Of a stretch of 47,655 bases of DNA, positions 23,846-33,184 are shown in pieces; the stretch's first letter is position 1, and each line of letters opens with the position of its first letter. Origin of the DNA: Nitrospirota bacterium (GTDB taxonomy: Bacteria > Nitrospirota > Nitrospiria > Nitrospirales > UBA8639); NCBI GenBank assembly GCA_029864405.1, contig JAOTTP010000015.1, positions 1 to 47,655 of the forward strand, in the 5' to 3' direction. A program made the position numbers and the translations under genes. Below the pieces are notes generated by a model that was not told where the DNA came from, searched no databases, and was given only the letters and a program-made list of their open reading frames with translations.

Positions 23846-25386
23846 TATTCTTTTTCTTGTGCCAGAATGTGATTATTCGTTGGAAGACGGTAGGTCCAGG
23901 TTTCGGTTAAGGTCGTCGAATCGGTCTTGAGAAATGCTCGCACATGAAGGGGCTTTTTGTCCGCAGGTTTTGCCAGGATAGACAATCGCCATCCTTGTAT
24001 CTCCTCATGGTATTCCACAAAGTGCTCAAAAATCTCGCTATTGTCCAATGCGGTGACCTGCCCGTTGATGGGAGCATTGGCAGGCAGTTTGCTCAGTGGG
24101 CCGCCAGCAAAATCGATAATGATACGATACGCCTGGGGAACCTTTCCTCCCCCGATAAGATTGCCATCTCCGATAAAGGTGTTGACCACGGCTCCCATCG
24201 GATTTTGAGAGATATTGGCTTTCCCAAAGCCCACATCATAGGCCAGCGCTACAGGCGTATCGCGCGTCACGGGCGCTTGGGGTGTCCAAAACGCGACGAT
24301 GTTGTCATTGGTTTCATCGGCGGTGGGCAGTTGGACGAGCACCACTTTCCCTTGCCCCCAGTCACCCTGTGGTTCTACCCAGGCGCTTGGACGTTGTTCA
24401 TAATGAGCGCCAAGATCTTCGTAACCTGAAAATTTTCCCTCACGTTGCAGCAAACCGAATCCTTTTACATTGTCCGTGCTAAAAAAATCCATTTCTAGGT
24501 TGGCGGGATTCAGCAAGGGGCGCCACAGCCACTCACTGGTGAGGCCATCATGAATCTGTAATCCGTCCGAATCATGCACTTCCCGTCGCCATTCTCCCCT
24601 GGGGCGTGGTGTATTCTCTCCGTAAAAGAACATGCTGGTCAGGGGGGCCATGCCCAATAACTGAATAGGCTTTCTGGGGAAGAGTTCGGTACGCACTTTG
24701 ATCTTCGTTTGGCTGCCGGGAACAATGGTGAACTGATAGGCCCCGGTGAGACTGTCGCTGTCCAGTAACCCATAGACCACCATTTCTTTGGCATCTGGAG
24801 ACGGGCGCACCAGCCAGAACTCCGTGAATGCCGGAAATACCTCCCCGCTGGGCAGTCCCGTATCAACGGCCAGGCCTCGTCCTGATATCCCAAACGTGTT
24901 TTCCTTTCCGACGCCGCGAAAATAACTTGCCCCCGCGAATACCATAAACTGATTTTGCTCATTTTTGCTTTTTAAGGGGAAGGTCAATTTGAACCCGGCA
25001 AACCCCACATCGGCCGGCACTCGTTTTTCTACTTCGGGGTCGGAAAAGACAAAGTCGGTTTTTTTAAAGAGCAGTGGCCGTGGGCCTTCGGCTTCGATGA
25101 CATTCACAGTCACCGGGTGGGTGTAATACAACCCCGGGGCAATGAACATGACTTGAAAATTTGATTGACTCTCTTTCCACAGACTGCGGTCAGGATTGAA
25201 CCGGATTCCCTGATACGCTTCATAGGAAATTTCACGCATAAATTTTGGGACAGGTTGAGGAGCTTCATATGGTTTGTCCGCTAAGATTTTCGCTTTCTGC
25301 ACCACCTGATCGAACGTGAAACCTGCTGCAACATGCAGGGGGAACATCATGACTATCGCGACAATACCAGCAACCAATATTCTCAT
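23845..25386 (-). CDS. opgG: Periplasmic glucan biosynthesis protein OpgG/MdoG
   Basis: 513 residues from the ATG at 25384-25386 (AGGAG 8 bases upstream; a GTG directly before is possible). A signal peptide (about 1-22) is followed by the OpgG N-terminal beta-sandwich (FDQVVQKAKILADKPYEAP, MREISYEAYQGIRF) and the smaller C-terminal Ig-like domain. OpgG acts in the periplasm on nascent glucans, in the step that gives branched products; it is essential for glucan synthesis in E. coli. Full length for the family. Confidence 0.95.
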   Translation of the reverse strand: MRILVAGIVAIVMMFPLHVAAGFTFDQVVQKAKILADKPYEAPQPVPKFMREISYEAYQGIRFNPDRSLWKESQSNFQVMFIAPGLYYTHPVTVNVIEAEGPRPLLFKKTDFVFSDPEVEKRVPADVGFAGFKLTFPLKSKNEQNQFMVFAGASYFRGVGKENTFGISGRGLAVDTGLPSGEVFPAFTEFWLVRPSPDAKEMVVYGLLDSDSLTGAYQFTIVPGSQTKIKVRTELFPRKPIQLLGMAPLTSMFFYGENTPRPRGEWRREVHDSDGLQIHDGLTSEWLWRPLLNPANLEMDFFSTDNVKGFGLLQREGKFSGYEDLGAHYEQRPSAWVEPQGDWGQGKVVLVQLPTADETNDNIVAFWTPQAPVTRDTPVALAYDVGFGKANISQNPMGAVVNTFIGDGNLIGGGKVPQAYRIIIDFAGGPLSKLPANAPINGQVTALDNSEIFEHFVEYHEEIQGWRLSILAKPADKKPLHVRAFLKTDSTTLTETWTYRLPTNNHILAQEKE

Positions 25387-26080
25387 CACTGACGCTCCTG
25401 TTTATAAAGATGATAAAAATGCAACAGCCAATATAAAATATCCCATTGAGTCACGTCCTTTTAAGGCCTGCTCGGTGGGGAAGGAAATTCTGAGTGAGGG
25501 GATGGTCCACCTACTTAAACTGTGATCGGCGGCATATTGTACTACATGGGAGTATGAAAAACTGAGGGGATGAGGGGAATTTCCTGGAAGACACTCACTG
25601 GACAGAGAACCTGTTCTCCTTCTTTCCCGGGGTTGGTCGACAGAAAACCCCTTTGAGACGCTAGCAGTTAAAGATCTGGTCCTGGTCGGTGTAGGTAACA
25701 CGTCGATTGAATTCCTGCCTTGGTTGGCTGATGGAAGCGTATATTCCTGTAAGGAAAGTTGCTCAATATTATAGCATATTGGGATCTGATATCTATCTGG
25801 TTCTCTGCTGTTTCTCAAAGGTTTGTTACCCATCCATAAACAAACTTTTTAATGTTATCGATTGGCATCCTCGATTGGAAGAAGAATCCGTTCACCATCC
25901 CATCGTGCTCTTCACATTTGTGGGAAAAGGCCTAGGTGCAGTGAGCTCTCCAGAGTCTTCCATGCCACTCAGGACGAGTCTGCGGGATCAGCAGCCAAGG
26001 AGCGGTGCGTATCCTTGTGTGCCTAGGGAGAGTGGTTGAAGGTGAAGCTGGTGTCTGCCCTCATGGTGGCTAGTTTGAGA
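25387..26080. other. Intergenic stretch upstream of opgG
   Basis: About 690 bp. A 143-codon minus-strand frame and a 110-codon plus-strand frame overlap each other here; neither has a recognisable product or a clear ribosome binding site. It presumably contains the opgG promoter, but I see no convincing consensus. Confidence 0.45.
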
Positions 26081-27037
26081 TCATGGACATTGCCCTTGCC
26101 CTTGAGTGAAGAAAGCGCTGTTGGGGACCTTGATCGCGTTATCGCTTTGGCGACACCAGGGGTCGGTGGGTTGAATGGTCGGGCGGGCAGTTCCTGGTTC
26201 GAACCACACATGGACGGTCCAGAATCTTCCGTGCTTGATATCGAAACTTTTTGTTTTCAAGTGTTCTTTGGCAATGCCGATGCATCCGCTCCGGTCGATG
26301 TTCTTGCCGTCTTGCACTGCTGATTTTTTTAGATCATCGTCAGTTGCGCAGGAAAACCCACCATCACCGGGTGAGTGATGGTAGCCCGCCTCATGAATCA
26401 GCCACGCATCGGCTGGGATTTCTGGGATTGTAGTAGGTGGTGCTTCCCCGTCGCGATCAAAGGCAAAGGTATACCCCATCCCAATAATCTTCCAATCGTC
26501 CTGCTTCTTTCCGTCCTTATGAAAGAACAGTAAGGTTGGATCGGTCAGCGAACCTGAGGCATTGTCTACCGGGTTCGGCCATTTGCCCTGAATCATTGTG
26601 ATTCCGAAGCCTTGTAATTCCCCGTGATTGGTCGCCAACATTCCCGACGGGTGCGCATCAAAGTAATGGGGATCTTTGGCCTTTTGTGCGGCATTGAAGT
26701 TTGGGTACTTTCCGGTAACTGTTTTTGCAGCTTGTCCGAGTGTGCTGTTTTCTGCTTCGACATGAATCGTGCCTCCACATGAAGATCGAACGTCTTCTGC
26801 GGGCCTGGAACTAGACAGAAGGTCATCGGGAGTCTTTGGGCAATCGGGATCGTTGGGGCATGCGGCCACATTGCACTTGCCATCGGCTCCGCACGGAACA
26901 GTCGTCGTTCCTGTTTTGGGATCTTTTGTCGACAAAGCGGCTAGAACATGTTGACTGGGCCCCACGGCAAGAGAAAAGAGCATTCCCGTTATCGAGATCA
27001 CAAGAACAATGAGCTTCGGCTGAATTTGCTCTTTCAT
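26081..27037 (-). CDS. Exported protein of unknown function with HEAGYHH motif
   Basis: 318 residues with GGGAGAG before the ATG, a signal peptide (about 1-33), a short Cys-rich segment (CGADGKCNVAACPNDPDC), then a domain of about 200 residues. The domain contains AWLIHEAGYHHSPGDGG and later HVWFEPGT, which would suit metal binding. Cys residues also occur in the domain. No PGxY domain, R-G motif or GAACC-N17-GAC site was found, so membership in the neighbouring regulon is not supported. I do not recognise a family. Confidence 0.7.
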   Translation of the reverse strand: MKEQIQPKLIVLVISITGMLFSLAVGPSQHVLAALSTKDPKTGTTTVPCGADGKCNVAACPNDPDCPKTPDDLLSSSRPAEDVRSSCGGTIHVEAENSTLGQAAKTVTGKYPNFNAAQKAKDPHYFDAHPSGMLATNHGELQGFGITMIQGKWPNPVDNASGSLTDPTLLFFHKDGKKQDDWKIIGMGYTFAFDRDGEAPPTTIPEIPADAWLIHEAGYHHSPGDGGFSCATDDDLKKSAVQDGKNIDRSGCIGIAKEHLKTKSFDIKHGRFWTVHVWFEPGTARPTIQPTDPWCRQSDNAIKVPNSAFFTQGQGQCP

Positions 27038-27130
27038 CGGTCTCTCCCTTTTTTATCTAGAAAATTCTAGAATTCTTTTAATCTCTTTTTCGCAGGGGAA
27101 CCTCCGTCGTTCCGTTTGGAGTTTAGGTAT

Positions 27131-28477
27131 TTACTGGTGTTGGAACCAGCGGGTGATGCGCAGGTCTTCCCCGGCGGTTTTGACGAAGTAGGTGGTGGGA
27201 AGTAATTCCTGTTGCTGGTTTTGTGAAGTTTGGAAGGCAAAGGGAAATGAACCTGGATGTGCCCCGGAATACCCGTTGGGAATAATGGCGGGTTCGCTGA
27301 CGGCTTGCGGTTTTTCCGCCGGGTTTCGTTCGCGGCCGGTAATGGTCGTCAGAATCTGTTCAATATCCTGGCGCGGTGCGCGGGAGGCCACCACAAAGAC
27401 GGTTTCAATGCCCTTGAATTGATCCAGGCTGAACCAATTGGTTCCTTCCGGCAGAATGTGTTGTTCCCCGGCTTTGACCGGGTTGGCGAACGGGCTGGAA
27501 GCCGAGGGGAATAGACCCTGCGCCCAGGCCGAGCCGTCCACTGTGATCACATAGATGTAGCAATCGGTATTCGCGCGGAACATGACACGAAATTTATCAC
27601 CGGACTGCGGATTGCCTCTCCCATCCAGAAGAATGTCCCCGTCCTTGATGGGCAGGTAGGATTGCACGCCATTCACCAGATTTTTTTTGACCAGCAACAC
27701 ATCTAGGCTGATCGGGGCGGCGGCGGGGTTTGCCGTTTCGGGCTGAGCCGTCGGGTGACCGAGTGAACCTTCGGGTTTATTTGGATAGGCGGGTGCGGAT
27801 GTCATTCCTGCATGGCCATAAGGCGTCGGAGAGAATTGCCCTTGCTGGTTCTCCGGGTAGGAGGTATTCGGATACGGTTGGCCTTGGTCGGGATATTGAG
27901 GCTGATTCGGATAGGGCGCCTGATTCGAGTACGGGTTCTGATTTGGATAGGCATTGGGCTGTTGGCCTTGCTGCGGATATTGATTGTGAGGATAAGAGGA
28001 ATATCCGGGGACCGAGGCTTGTTGATTGGGATAGACGGGATTGTTCGAATTGAGATTTTCTTGTTGCCCTTGGTTCGGGTACTGGTTATTCGGGTAGGGA
28101 ATATTCCCGCTGTATGGCGGCTGCTGATTTTGATAGGGATCATAGGCTTGTTGAGAGGAGTCCTGCGAGGTGGGATATCCTTGTGCCGTCTGGTAATCCT
28201 GATTGGGATACCCGGTTTGTTGATACCCGCCAGTTTGTCCGTACGGATTGGCAATGATGCCTTGCGGCATCATCGGATTGGTCCGCTGTTGAAGCGACAC
28301 CATCAGGTTTTCCATGTTTTGTTCATGGGTGTCCCCGTAGTTGTTGAACGCTGTTCTCAAGAGGTTGGCCCCGAACTCTACGAGTGGGGGAATTAAAAAC
28401 GGGAGCGCCATACAACCGCTGAAGAGAAGGCTGATGACCAGGAGCAGCCAGGGACGTGGTGTGGGGGATTTAGACAT
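27131..28477 (-). CDS. DUF4384 lipoprotein with Tyr/Pro/Asn/Gln-rich linker
   Basis: 448 residues. A lipoprotein signal ends at LLFSGC. A helical segment (about 35-65, LLRTAFNNYGDTHEQNMENL) is followed by a low-complexity linker of about 160 residues dominated by YPNQ units. The C-terminal part is DUF4384 (about 285-390: LVNGVQSYLPIKDGDILLDG, then GDKFRVMFRANTDCYIYV and NWFSLDQFKGIETVFVV). It is the third of three tandem paralogues. DUF4384 is a beta domain of unknown function often seen next to proteases and kinases. The linker may span the periplasm. Confidence 0.88.
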   Translation of the reverse strand: MSKSPTPRPWLLLVISLLFSGCMALPFLIPPLVEFGANLLRTAFNNYGDTHEQNMENLMVSLQQRTNPMMPQGIIANPYGQTGGYQQTGYPNQDYQTAQGYPTSQDSSQQAYDPYQNQQPPYSGNIPYPNNQYPNQGQQENLNSNNPVYPNQQASVPGYSSYPHNQYPQQGQQPNAYPNQNPYSNQAPYPNQPQYPDQGQPYPNTSYPENQQGQFSPTPYGHAGMTSAPAYPNKPEGSLGHPTAQPETANPAAAPISLDVLLVKKNLVNGVQSYLPIKDGDILLDGRGNPQSGDKFRVMFRANTDCYIYVITVDGSAWAQGLFPSASSPFANPVKAGEQHILPEGTNWFSLDQFKGIETVFVVASRAPRQDIEQILTTITGRERNPAEKPQAVSEPAIIPNGYSGAHPGSFPFAFQTSQNQQQELLPTTYFVKTAGEDLRITRWFQHQ

Positions 28478-28526
28478 GGGAGGTCTTTACTACTAATTGA
28501 TCGGCAGTCATTTCCTGTCGTCCGAA

Positions 28527-30095
28527 TTACTCGTGGCGGAACCAGCGGGTGAGCCGAAGATCCTGCCCGGCCTTTTGCGCCAGATAACTTGTGGGAATAA
28601 TGGTGTGATCCTGTCCGGACCCTTCGGAGAGGCCGAACGGTTTGGCGCTCGGCCGGGTTCCTCCGACCCCATAGGGCACCATGGCCACCTTTGTCACCTG
28701 TTGGGGACTTTCAGATGCCGGACGCTCATGTCCGGTGATGCTTTGAAGGATTTCCTCGATATCCTGCCGTTTGTCTTGCGACACGACGAAGAAGATGGTT
28801 TCAATCCCCTTGAATTGATCCAGGCTAAACCAGTTGTTGCCTTCGGGAAGAACATATTGCTCACCCGCTTTCACCGGATTGGCCAAGGGGGAAGTGGGCG
28901 GTGGAAAGATGCCTTGCGCCCAGCCTGAACCGTCAATGGCGATGACGTACACATGGCCATCGCTGTTGGGCCGGAACATGATCCGGAATTTGTCACCCGC
29001 CGCCGCATTCCCGCGCCCGTCTCGCAAGAGGTCGCCGTCTTGAATCGGCAGGACCACCGGGGCTCCGTTCCGTATGGTTTTCTTTACCATGACGACATCC
29101 AACCCGATCGGAGTTCCGGTCTCTTGGGTTTGGATTCCTGTCTCCGTTCCTATCTGCGTATTGGGGTCTTGCGGATACGTGTGTTGGGCATAAGGATCCT
29201 GCTCTGGATAGCCCGAAGCATTTGGATCTTGAGGATATCCTTGTTGAGCGTAGGGATCAGATGGATAGCCTTGAGCATTTGGATCTGAGGGATATGCTTG
29301 TTGGCCATAGGGGTCGTAGCCCTGGCCCTGAGCATTTTGATCATTGGTATAGGGCTGTCCTGGTTGCGCCACATTATGAGGATCGTAGCCGTAGGGTTGG
29401 TTTTGTGGATAGCTGGTCTGGTAGGCCTGCGGGTTTATCTGTTGGTCGCAAGGGGTTGAGGGAAAGGTGGCGTGAGGAAGCTGACCCGGTACTCCACGCG
29501 ATTGGACATCATTTGGATAATTCGGATCAAATCCGTCTTGCGGGACCCCACCATCGAATGGTTGGGATTCGCCAAACCCCGTGCTGGAATCTCCGGGAAA
29601 TTGCCCAGGGTGAAACCCTTGTTGGTCTCCAATGGGGAGCCCGGTATTGGGATCAAACTGAATAGGCAGGCCGGTGTTCGGGTCGGTTTGAATGGGAAGA
29701 CCCGTATAGGGATCGACCTGTACCGGAAGGCCCGTGTTGGGATCAATAGGTTGTCCTTGCTGGAATCCAGGGTCGACGAATTCCTGGTCGGATGTCTTCT
29801 TCTTTTTTTTCTTTTTCGGTGTGACGAGTTTTGTGAGGAGCGTGTTCAACTTGCCTGTGTACTGTTGGCTGTAATTCGCGGCAGCGGTTGCCAACAACGT
29901 GCCGCCGATATTGGCCAACGGATTGAGAATGGCCTGTTTTGCAAACGACGCCATCGGACTTTCGGTAAATTGCGCGCCGCCGGGTTGGCAGGGAATGTTT
30001 TGAGAAAGTCCGCCTTGTCCATTGGGGGTGGCGCAGGAGACCAGCATGGCTGAGACCAGGACGGTGGCGATGATGGATCGGGTCTGTGTCTTCAT
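28527..30095 (-). CDS. DUF4384 lipoprotein with repeat-rich linker and SRG motif
   Basis: 522 residues from the ATG at 30093-30095. The lipobox is MLVSC. A helix similar to the neighbouring paralogues (LLATAAANYSQQYTGKLNTLL) is followed by a run of Lys (PKKKKKKKT) and Thr-Gly-Leu-Pro repeats (DPNTGLPIQ units). VQSRGVP and a Tyr-Pro-rich region (YPQDPNA units) come next, and DUF4384 lies at about 375-480. Intergenic distance to the gene before it is 14 bp, so the three genes form an operon. This is the only one of the three with an R-G motif of the kind seen in the exported cluster. Confidence 0.88.
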   Translation of the reverse strand: MKTQTRSIIATVLVSAMLVSCATPNGQGGLSQNIPCQPGGAQFTESPMASFAKQAILNPLANIGGTLLATAAANYSQQYTGKLNTLLTKLVTPKKKKKKKTSDQEFVDPGFQQGQPIDPNTGLPVQVDPYTGLPIQTDPNTGLPIQFDPNTGLPIGDQQGFHPGQFPGDSSTGFGESQPFDGGVPQDGFDPNYPNDVQSRGVPGQLPHATFPSTPCDQQINPQAYQTSYPQNQPYGYDPHNVAQPGQPYTNDQNAQGQGYDPYGQQAYPSDPNAQGYPSDPYAQQGYPQDPNASGYPEQDPYAQHTYPQDPNTQIGTETGIQTQETGTPIGLDVVMVKKTIRNGAPVVLPIQDGDLLRDGRGNAAAGDKFRIMFRPNSDGHVYVIAIDGSGWAQGIFPPPTSPLANPVKAGEQYVLPEGNNWFSLDQFKGIETIFFVVSQDKRQDIEEILQSITGHERPASESPQQVTKVAMVPYGVGGTRPSAKPFGLSEGSGQDHTIIPTSYLAQKAGQDLRLTRWFRHE

Positions 30096-30109
30096 AAATA
30101 ATGATACCT

Positions 30110-31747
30110 CTATTCGTGACGGAACCATCGAGTGACTCGTAAAGCCTCACCGGCTTTTTGAGTGAAATAGGTGGTAGGCATCAAGCCCTGGTCTGATGAG
30201 CTGTCCTGGCCAAGGGTAAATGGCGTAGTGCTTTGTTGGCGACGATGGAAACCTGCCGGAATGATCGGCGCTTCCGTGACTTGTTGGGGTGTGGCTGCGG
30301 GATGGCGTTCCCGTCCGCCAATACTCGCCAGGATATCCTCGATATCTTGGCGTTTGTCCGGTGAGGCCACAAAGAAGACTGTTTCAATTCCTTTGAATTG
30401 ATCCAAACTGAACCAATTATTGTTGTCGGGGATGACGTATTGTTGTCCCTTCTTGACGGGATTGGCGAAGGGCGACGTGAGCGAGGGAAAGATTCCCTGT
30501 GCCCAGGCGGATCCGTCAATGGCAATGACATAGACATAGCAATCCGTATTCGCCCGGAACATGATCCGGAATTTGTCACCGGCCTTCGCGTTCCCACGTC
30601 CGTCTTTCAGGATATCACCATCTTGAATTGGCAAAAGTGTTTCGGCTCCATTGACGAAGGTTTTTTTGACGAGGGCGACGTCAAGTTGGAGCCCTTCGAC
30701 GAGCTGAATCGCGGGTGGCGTTGGTGCTTGCACGCTCGGGTTGGAAGGATACTGAGGGGTTGCGGGTTGAGCATATGCCGGTTGTTGCAGCGGAGGTGGA
30801 GAGGTGACCTGGGGTTGATACGGGTCATACCCGCCTTGCGGCGAGGGTGGAGCCGGCTGCCCAGGGTATCCCCCTCCACCATATTGATAGGAGGGGTCTT
30901 GTCCTCCTTGTTGCGGATAAGGGGACGCTGGATAACCGGAGCTGCCAATATTGGGATTGTTTGGCGGGTACCCTCCCTGTGCCTGACCGTATTGATTGGG
31001 ATTGCCAGACGGATAATTGCCATAACCGGCATCGGCGGGGTATCCCTGGTTTAGATTTTGGCCATAGGGTTGGCCTTGGGGATACCCCTGGTTTGGATAT
31101 TGGCCATAGCCCCCACCTTGTTGCCCTGTCTGTGGATATGCGCCGTAATTGGGATCGGTTGGATAGGCTCCCTGATTTTGCCCATAGCCCCCACCCGAGG
31201 GATAGCCCTGGTTGGAATTGTAAGGGTCATAGGAGCCTTGACCCTGCGAATAGGCATTGGGATCGCCAGAGGGATACCCGCCATAATTGGGATCGCTCGG
31301 ATAGCTGGATCCAGGGGTTTGCCCACCATACCCACCCTGCTGCATTCCCTGATCATATCCCGGATTTTGTCCGTACTGATTCCCTCCATATTGGTTGCCA
31401 TAGTTAGGGTCGGTTGTGCCATAGGGAGCGTTCGGGTCATAAGGATTCTGACCACCGACTGCATTGGGGTTATAGGGGTTTCCTGGTGTGATTCCCTGAA
31501 TAAACGGTTGATTACCCACTCCCGGTTGACGCAGGGACTGGAGTAATTGGCCTAACTGTTGTTCATATTTATTGGTGTAATTGATCGCCGCTTTCGCCAG
31601 GAGATCTTTTCCAAAGTCGAGAGCTTTATCAAGAAAGGCGGCATGTCCGGACCCTGGGAACATTAGTAATAGACTCAAGACAGCCGTTACCGCCCCCCTT
31701 GTTACGCCATGGGGACCCAAGAAAACCTGTCGGTTCGATGGTGGCAT
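30110..31747 (-). CDS. Exported DUF4384 protein with Gly/Tyr/Gln-rich linker
   Basis: 545 residues from the ATG at 31745-31747 (a TTG four codons upstream is possible). A Sec signal without a lipobox Cys, then the helix LLAKAAINYTNKYEQQLGQLL, a linker of about 250 residues rich in Gly, Tyr, Gln, Asn and Pro (NQGYPQG and YGQ units), and a C-terminal DUF4384 (about 385-490, FRIMFRANTDCYVYV). First gene of the operon; an ECF-like promoter lies about 115 bp upstream. The linker resembles prion-like or adhesive low-complexity sequence, so surface display or phase behaviour is possible (inference). Confidence 0.87.
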   Translation of the reverse strand: MPPSNRQVFLGPHGVTRGAVTAVLSLLLMFPGSGHAAFLDKALDFGKDLLAKAAINYTNKYEQQLGQLLQSLRQPGVGNQPFIQGITPGNPYNPNAVGGQNPYDPNAPYGTTDPNYGNQYGGNQYGQNPGYDQGMQQGGYGGQTPGSSYPSDPNYGGYPSGDPNAYSQGQGSYDPYNSNQGYPSGGGYGQNQGAYPTDPNYGAYPQTGQQGGGYGQYPNQGYPQGQPYGQNLNQGYPADAGYGNYPSGNPNQYGQAQGGYPPNNPNIGSSGYPASPYPQQGGQDPSYQYGGGGYPGQPAPPSPQGGYDPYQPQVTSPPPLQQPAYAQPATPQYPSNPSVQAPTPPAIQLVEGLQLDVALVKKTFVNGAETLLPIQDGDILKDGRGNAKAGDKFRIMFRANTDCYVYVIAIDGSAWAQGIFPSLTSPFANPVKKGQQYVIPDNNNWFSLDQFKGIETVFFVASPDKRQDIEDILASIGGRERHPAATPQQVTEAPIIPAGFHRRQQSTTPFTLGQDSSSDQGLMPTTYFTQKAGEALRVTRWFRHE

Positions 31748-31862
31748 GGGTTGTTCCAATCGGTCTCAATAATTCGATTTTATTCTAGATTCTGCTGAAA
31801 GAAAGGGCAAATTCGCCATTTCACGCTGCACCTTTCTGGACGACCCTGTTGTCGGGAAGTCA

Positions 31863-31889
31863 GTCGAGAGGAACACCAGAAAGGTTCAA
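31863..31889 (-). promoter_or_regulatory. Candidate ECF promoter for the DUF4384 operon
   Basis: TTGAACCTTT (31889-31880), 14 bases, GAC (31865-31863). It overlaps the last codons of the anti-sigma gene and lies about 115 bp before the first DUF4384 gene. Identical fixed bases and spacing precede the metacaspase on the opposite strand. Confidence 0.8.
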
Positions 31890-32578
31890 GGGTGCAGGTA
31901 CGCTGCTGTGTTGATGAGGTCTGTATGGGCGTTGAGAGCGGATAGGATGGATTCAGAGGAATCGGTCTCTTTTGGTTCAAATCCGAGCGTATACAAGCCT
32001 TCAGATGTTGGGCCGCTTATTATTTGCCCGCCTAGGCCCTGCACCAGGCGACGGATATGGATTTCTTGGGCCGTTTCGACGAATGTGACCTGAATCTTGA
32101 TGAGGGGAATTACTGGAGTTCCCTGTGGAACGCCTCGTTCAATGATTGGACCGGAACCAGGGCCAACCTGCCCATCCGGCCCTCCGAGGACTGCAAGCAG
32201 GATGACCGCCTGTCCGACAATCAATAGGCTGGCAAGGGCCGGAGCCCATCGGACCTCGAATAGGGAACGAACGCTTCTTTCAATTGATTCCAACCAGGAG
32301 GTCTCGGTTCCTATGCGAATGTCCTTTGGCGCCGTTTGGGTTTCCTGGTGAATACGGCTCATGACCTTGGCAAAAGCCGCTGGTGAAGGCCCTGGACGTT
32401 TTTCGATGGCGGTTTTGATTGCGGTGTGCATGATCTTTATCTCCTGAAGCTCCTGCTGGCAGGCAGCGCATGATTGCAAATGATGGTCCACCTCTTGGCG
32501 CTCGTCGGGAGTCAGCGTGTGGCTCACATAGCCCGGGAGGAGGGTGGCTTCGGTATGTATCGGTTGTTCAGGTTCCAT
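31886..32578 (-). CDS. ZAS-type anti-sigma factor with periplasmic ERG motif
   Basis: 230 residues. The N-terminal zinc-binding anti-sigma motif is H33-x3-C37-x2-C40. A cytoplasmic linker precedes one membrane helix (about 111-133), after which comes a Gly/Pro-rich stalk with PIIERGVPQG (Arg148-Gly149). A C-terminal domain of about 75 residues ends the protein (VTFVETAQEIHIRRLVQGLG), of a kind also found in subtilase propeptide-like regions (weak). It should hold the co-encoded ECF sigma factor at the membrane until cut. The gene starts 5 bases after the sigma stop. The R-G site lies about 15 residues outside the membrane, where site-1 cleavage typically occurs. Confidence 0.9.
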   Translation of the reverse strand: MEPEQPIHTEATLLPGYVSHTLTPDERQEVDHHLQSCAACQQELQEIKIMHTAIKTAIEKRPGPSPAAFAKVMSRIHQETQTAPKDIRIGTETSWLESIERSVRSLFEVRWAPALASLLIVGQAVILLAVLGGPDGQVGPGSGPIIERGVPQGTPVIPLIKIQVTFVETAQEIHIRRLVQGLGGQIISGPTSEGLYTLGFEPKETDSSESILSALNAHTDLINTAAYLHP

Positions 32579-32583
32579 CTCGT

Positions 32584-33168
32584 TTACATAATCTCCTTCG
32601 TCACTCCCTGGTGCTGGAGATTTTTTTTGAGCTGCTGCTTAGCATAGTACACACGGGTTTTCACAGTATTGACCGGAATGTGTAAGAGCTCCGCAATTTC
32701 GGGATACGACAATTCTTCGTAAAAGGCCATGTGGAGAATTTCCCGGTGATCAGGTGATAACGTGGTGATGGCTTGATTGGTCAGCGCGGCCATCCGGTTT
32801 TGTTGGGCGTCTTCCAAGGGGTTATGTCCTGATTCGGCTGTTTCCACGATGTCGTCCAGTGGGGTCCCACCCCGTTGCTGACTGGTGATCTTGCGCAGGG
32901 CGTCCACGGCTTTATGATGAGCAATCCCAAAAATCCAGGTGGAGACTTTGGATTGTCCTTGAAAGGTCTGGAGGCTTTTCCATATGGCCAGCATCACTTC
33001 CACTAAAGTTTCCTCAGCTAATGTCGCCTCATTCATGATCGTCATGAGGTACTGAAAGACTCGTTTCTCATAGCGCTGATAAAGGGCGGCAAAGGCTTCC
33101 TCATTGTTCGGGACACAGGCTTTAAGCAAGTCCGAATCCGTGAGGTCTTGCCAGTTGGTCGAGCTCAT
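32584..33168 (-). CDS. ECF sigma-70 factor
   Basis: 194 residues with sigma region 2 (about 20-90: AFAALYQRYEKRVFQYL, FQGQSKVSTWIFGIAHHKA) and region 4 (about 125-180: LSPDHREILHMAFYEELSYP, then IAELLHIPVNTVKTRV). No region 1 or 3, as usual for group 4 factors. It directs RNA polymerase to special promoters in response to an envelope signal relayed by the anti-sigma factor downstream. A GAACC-N17-GAC site overlaps the start codon, suggesting self-regulation. A downstream TTG at codon 14 is a possible alternative start if transcription begins inside the frame. Confidence 0.95.
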   Translation of the reverse strand: MSSTNWQDLTDSDLLKACVPNNEEAFAALYQRYEKRVFQYLMTIMNEATLAEETLVEVMLAIWKSLQTFQGQSKVSTWIFGIAHHKAVDALRKITSQQRGGTPLDDIVETAESGHNPLEDAQQNRMAALTNQAITTLSPDHREILHMAFYEELSYPEIAELLHIPVNTVKTRVYYAKQQLKKNLQHQGVTKEIM

Positions 33169-33184
33169 GGGGCTAGCGGTTCAA
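33158..33184 (-). promoter_or_regulatory. ECF-like site overlapping the sigma gene start
   Basis: TTGAACC (33184-33178), 17 bases, GAC (33160-33158). The start codon (33168-33166) lies between the two boxes, so a transcript from here would begin inside the frame. It could be a self-regulating site, a promoter for a shorter form, or chance. Confidence 0.4.

Noticed and set aside
27800-31460. Regular short repeats that could be taken for a CRISPR array or satellite
   Set aside because: The periodicity comes from Tyr-Pro-Gln/Asn codon repeats in the DUF4384 linkers; units are not separated by unique spacers. The long Ile/Arg-rich frames on the other strand here are shadows of the same repeats.
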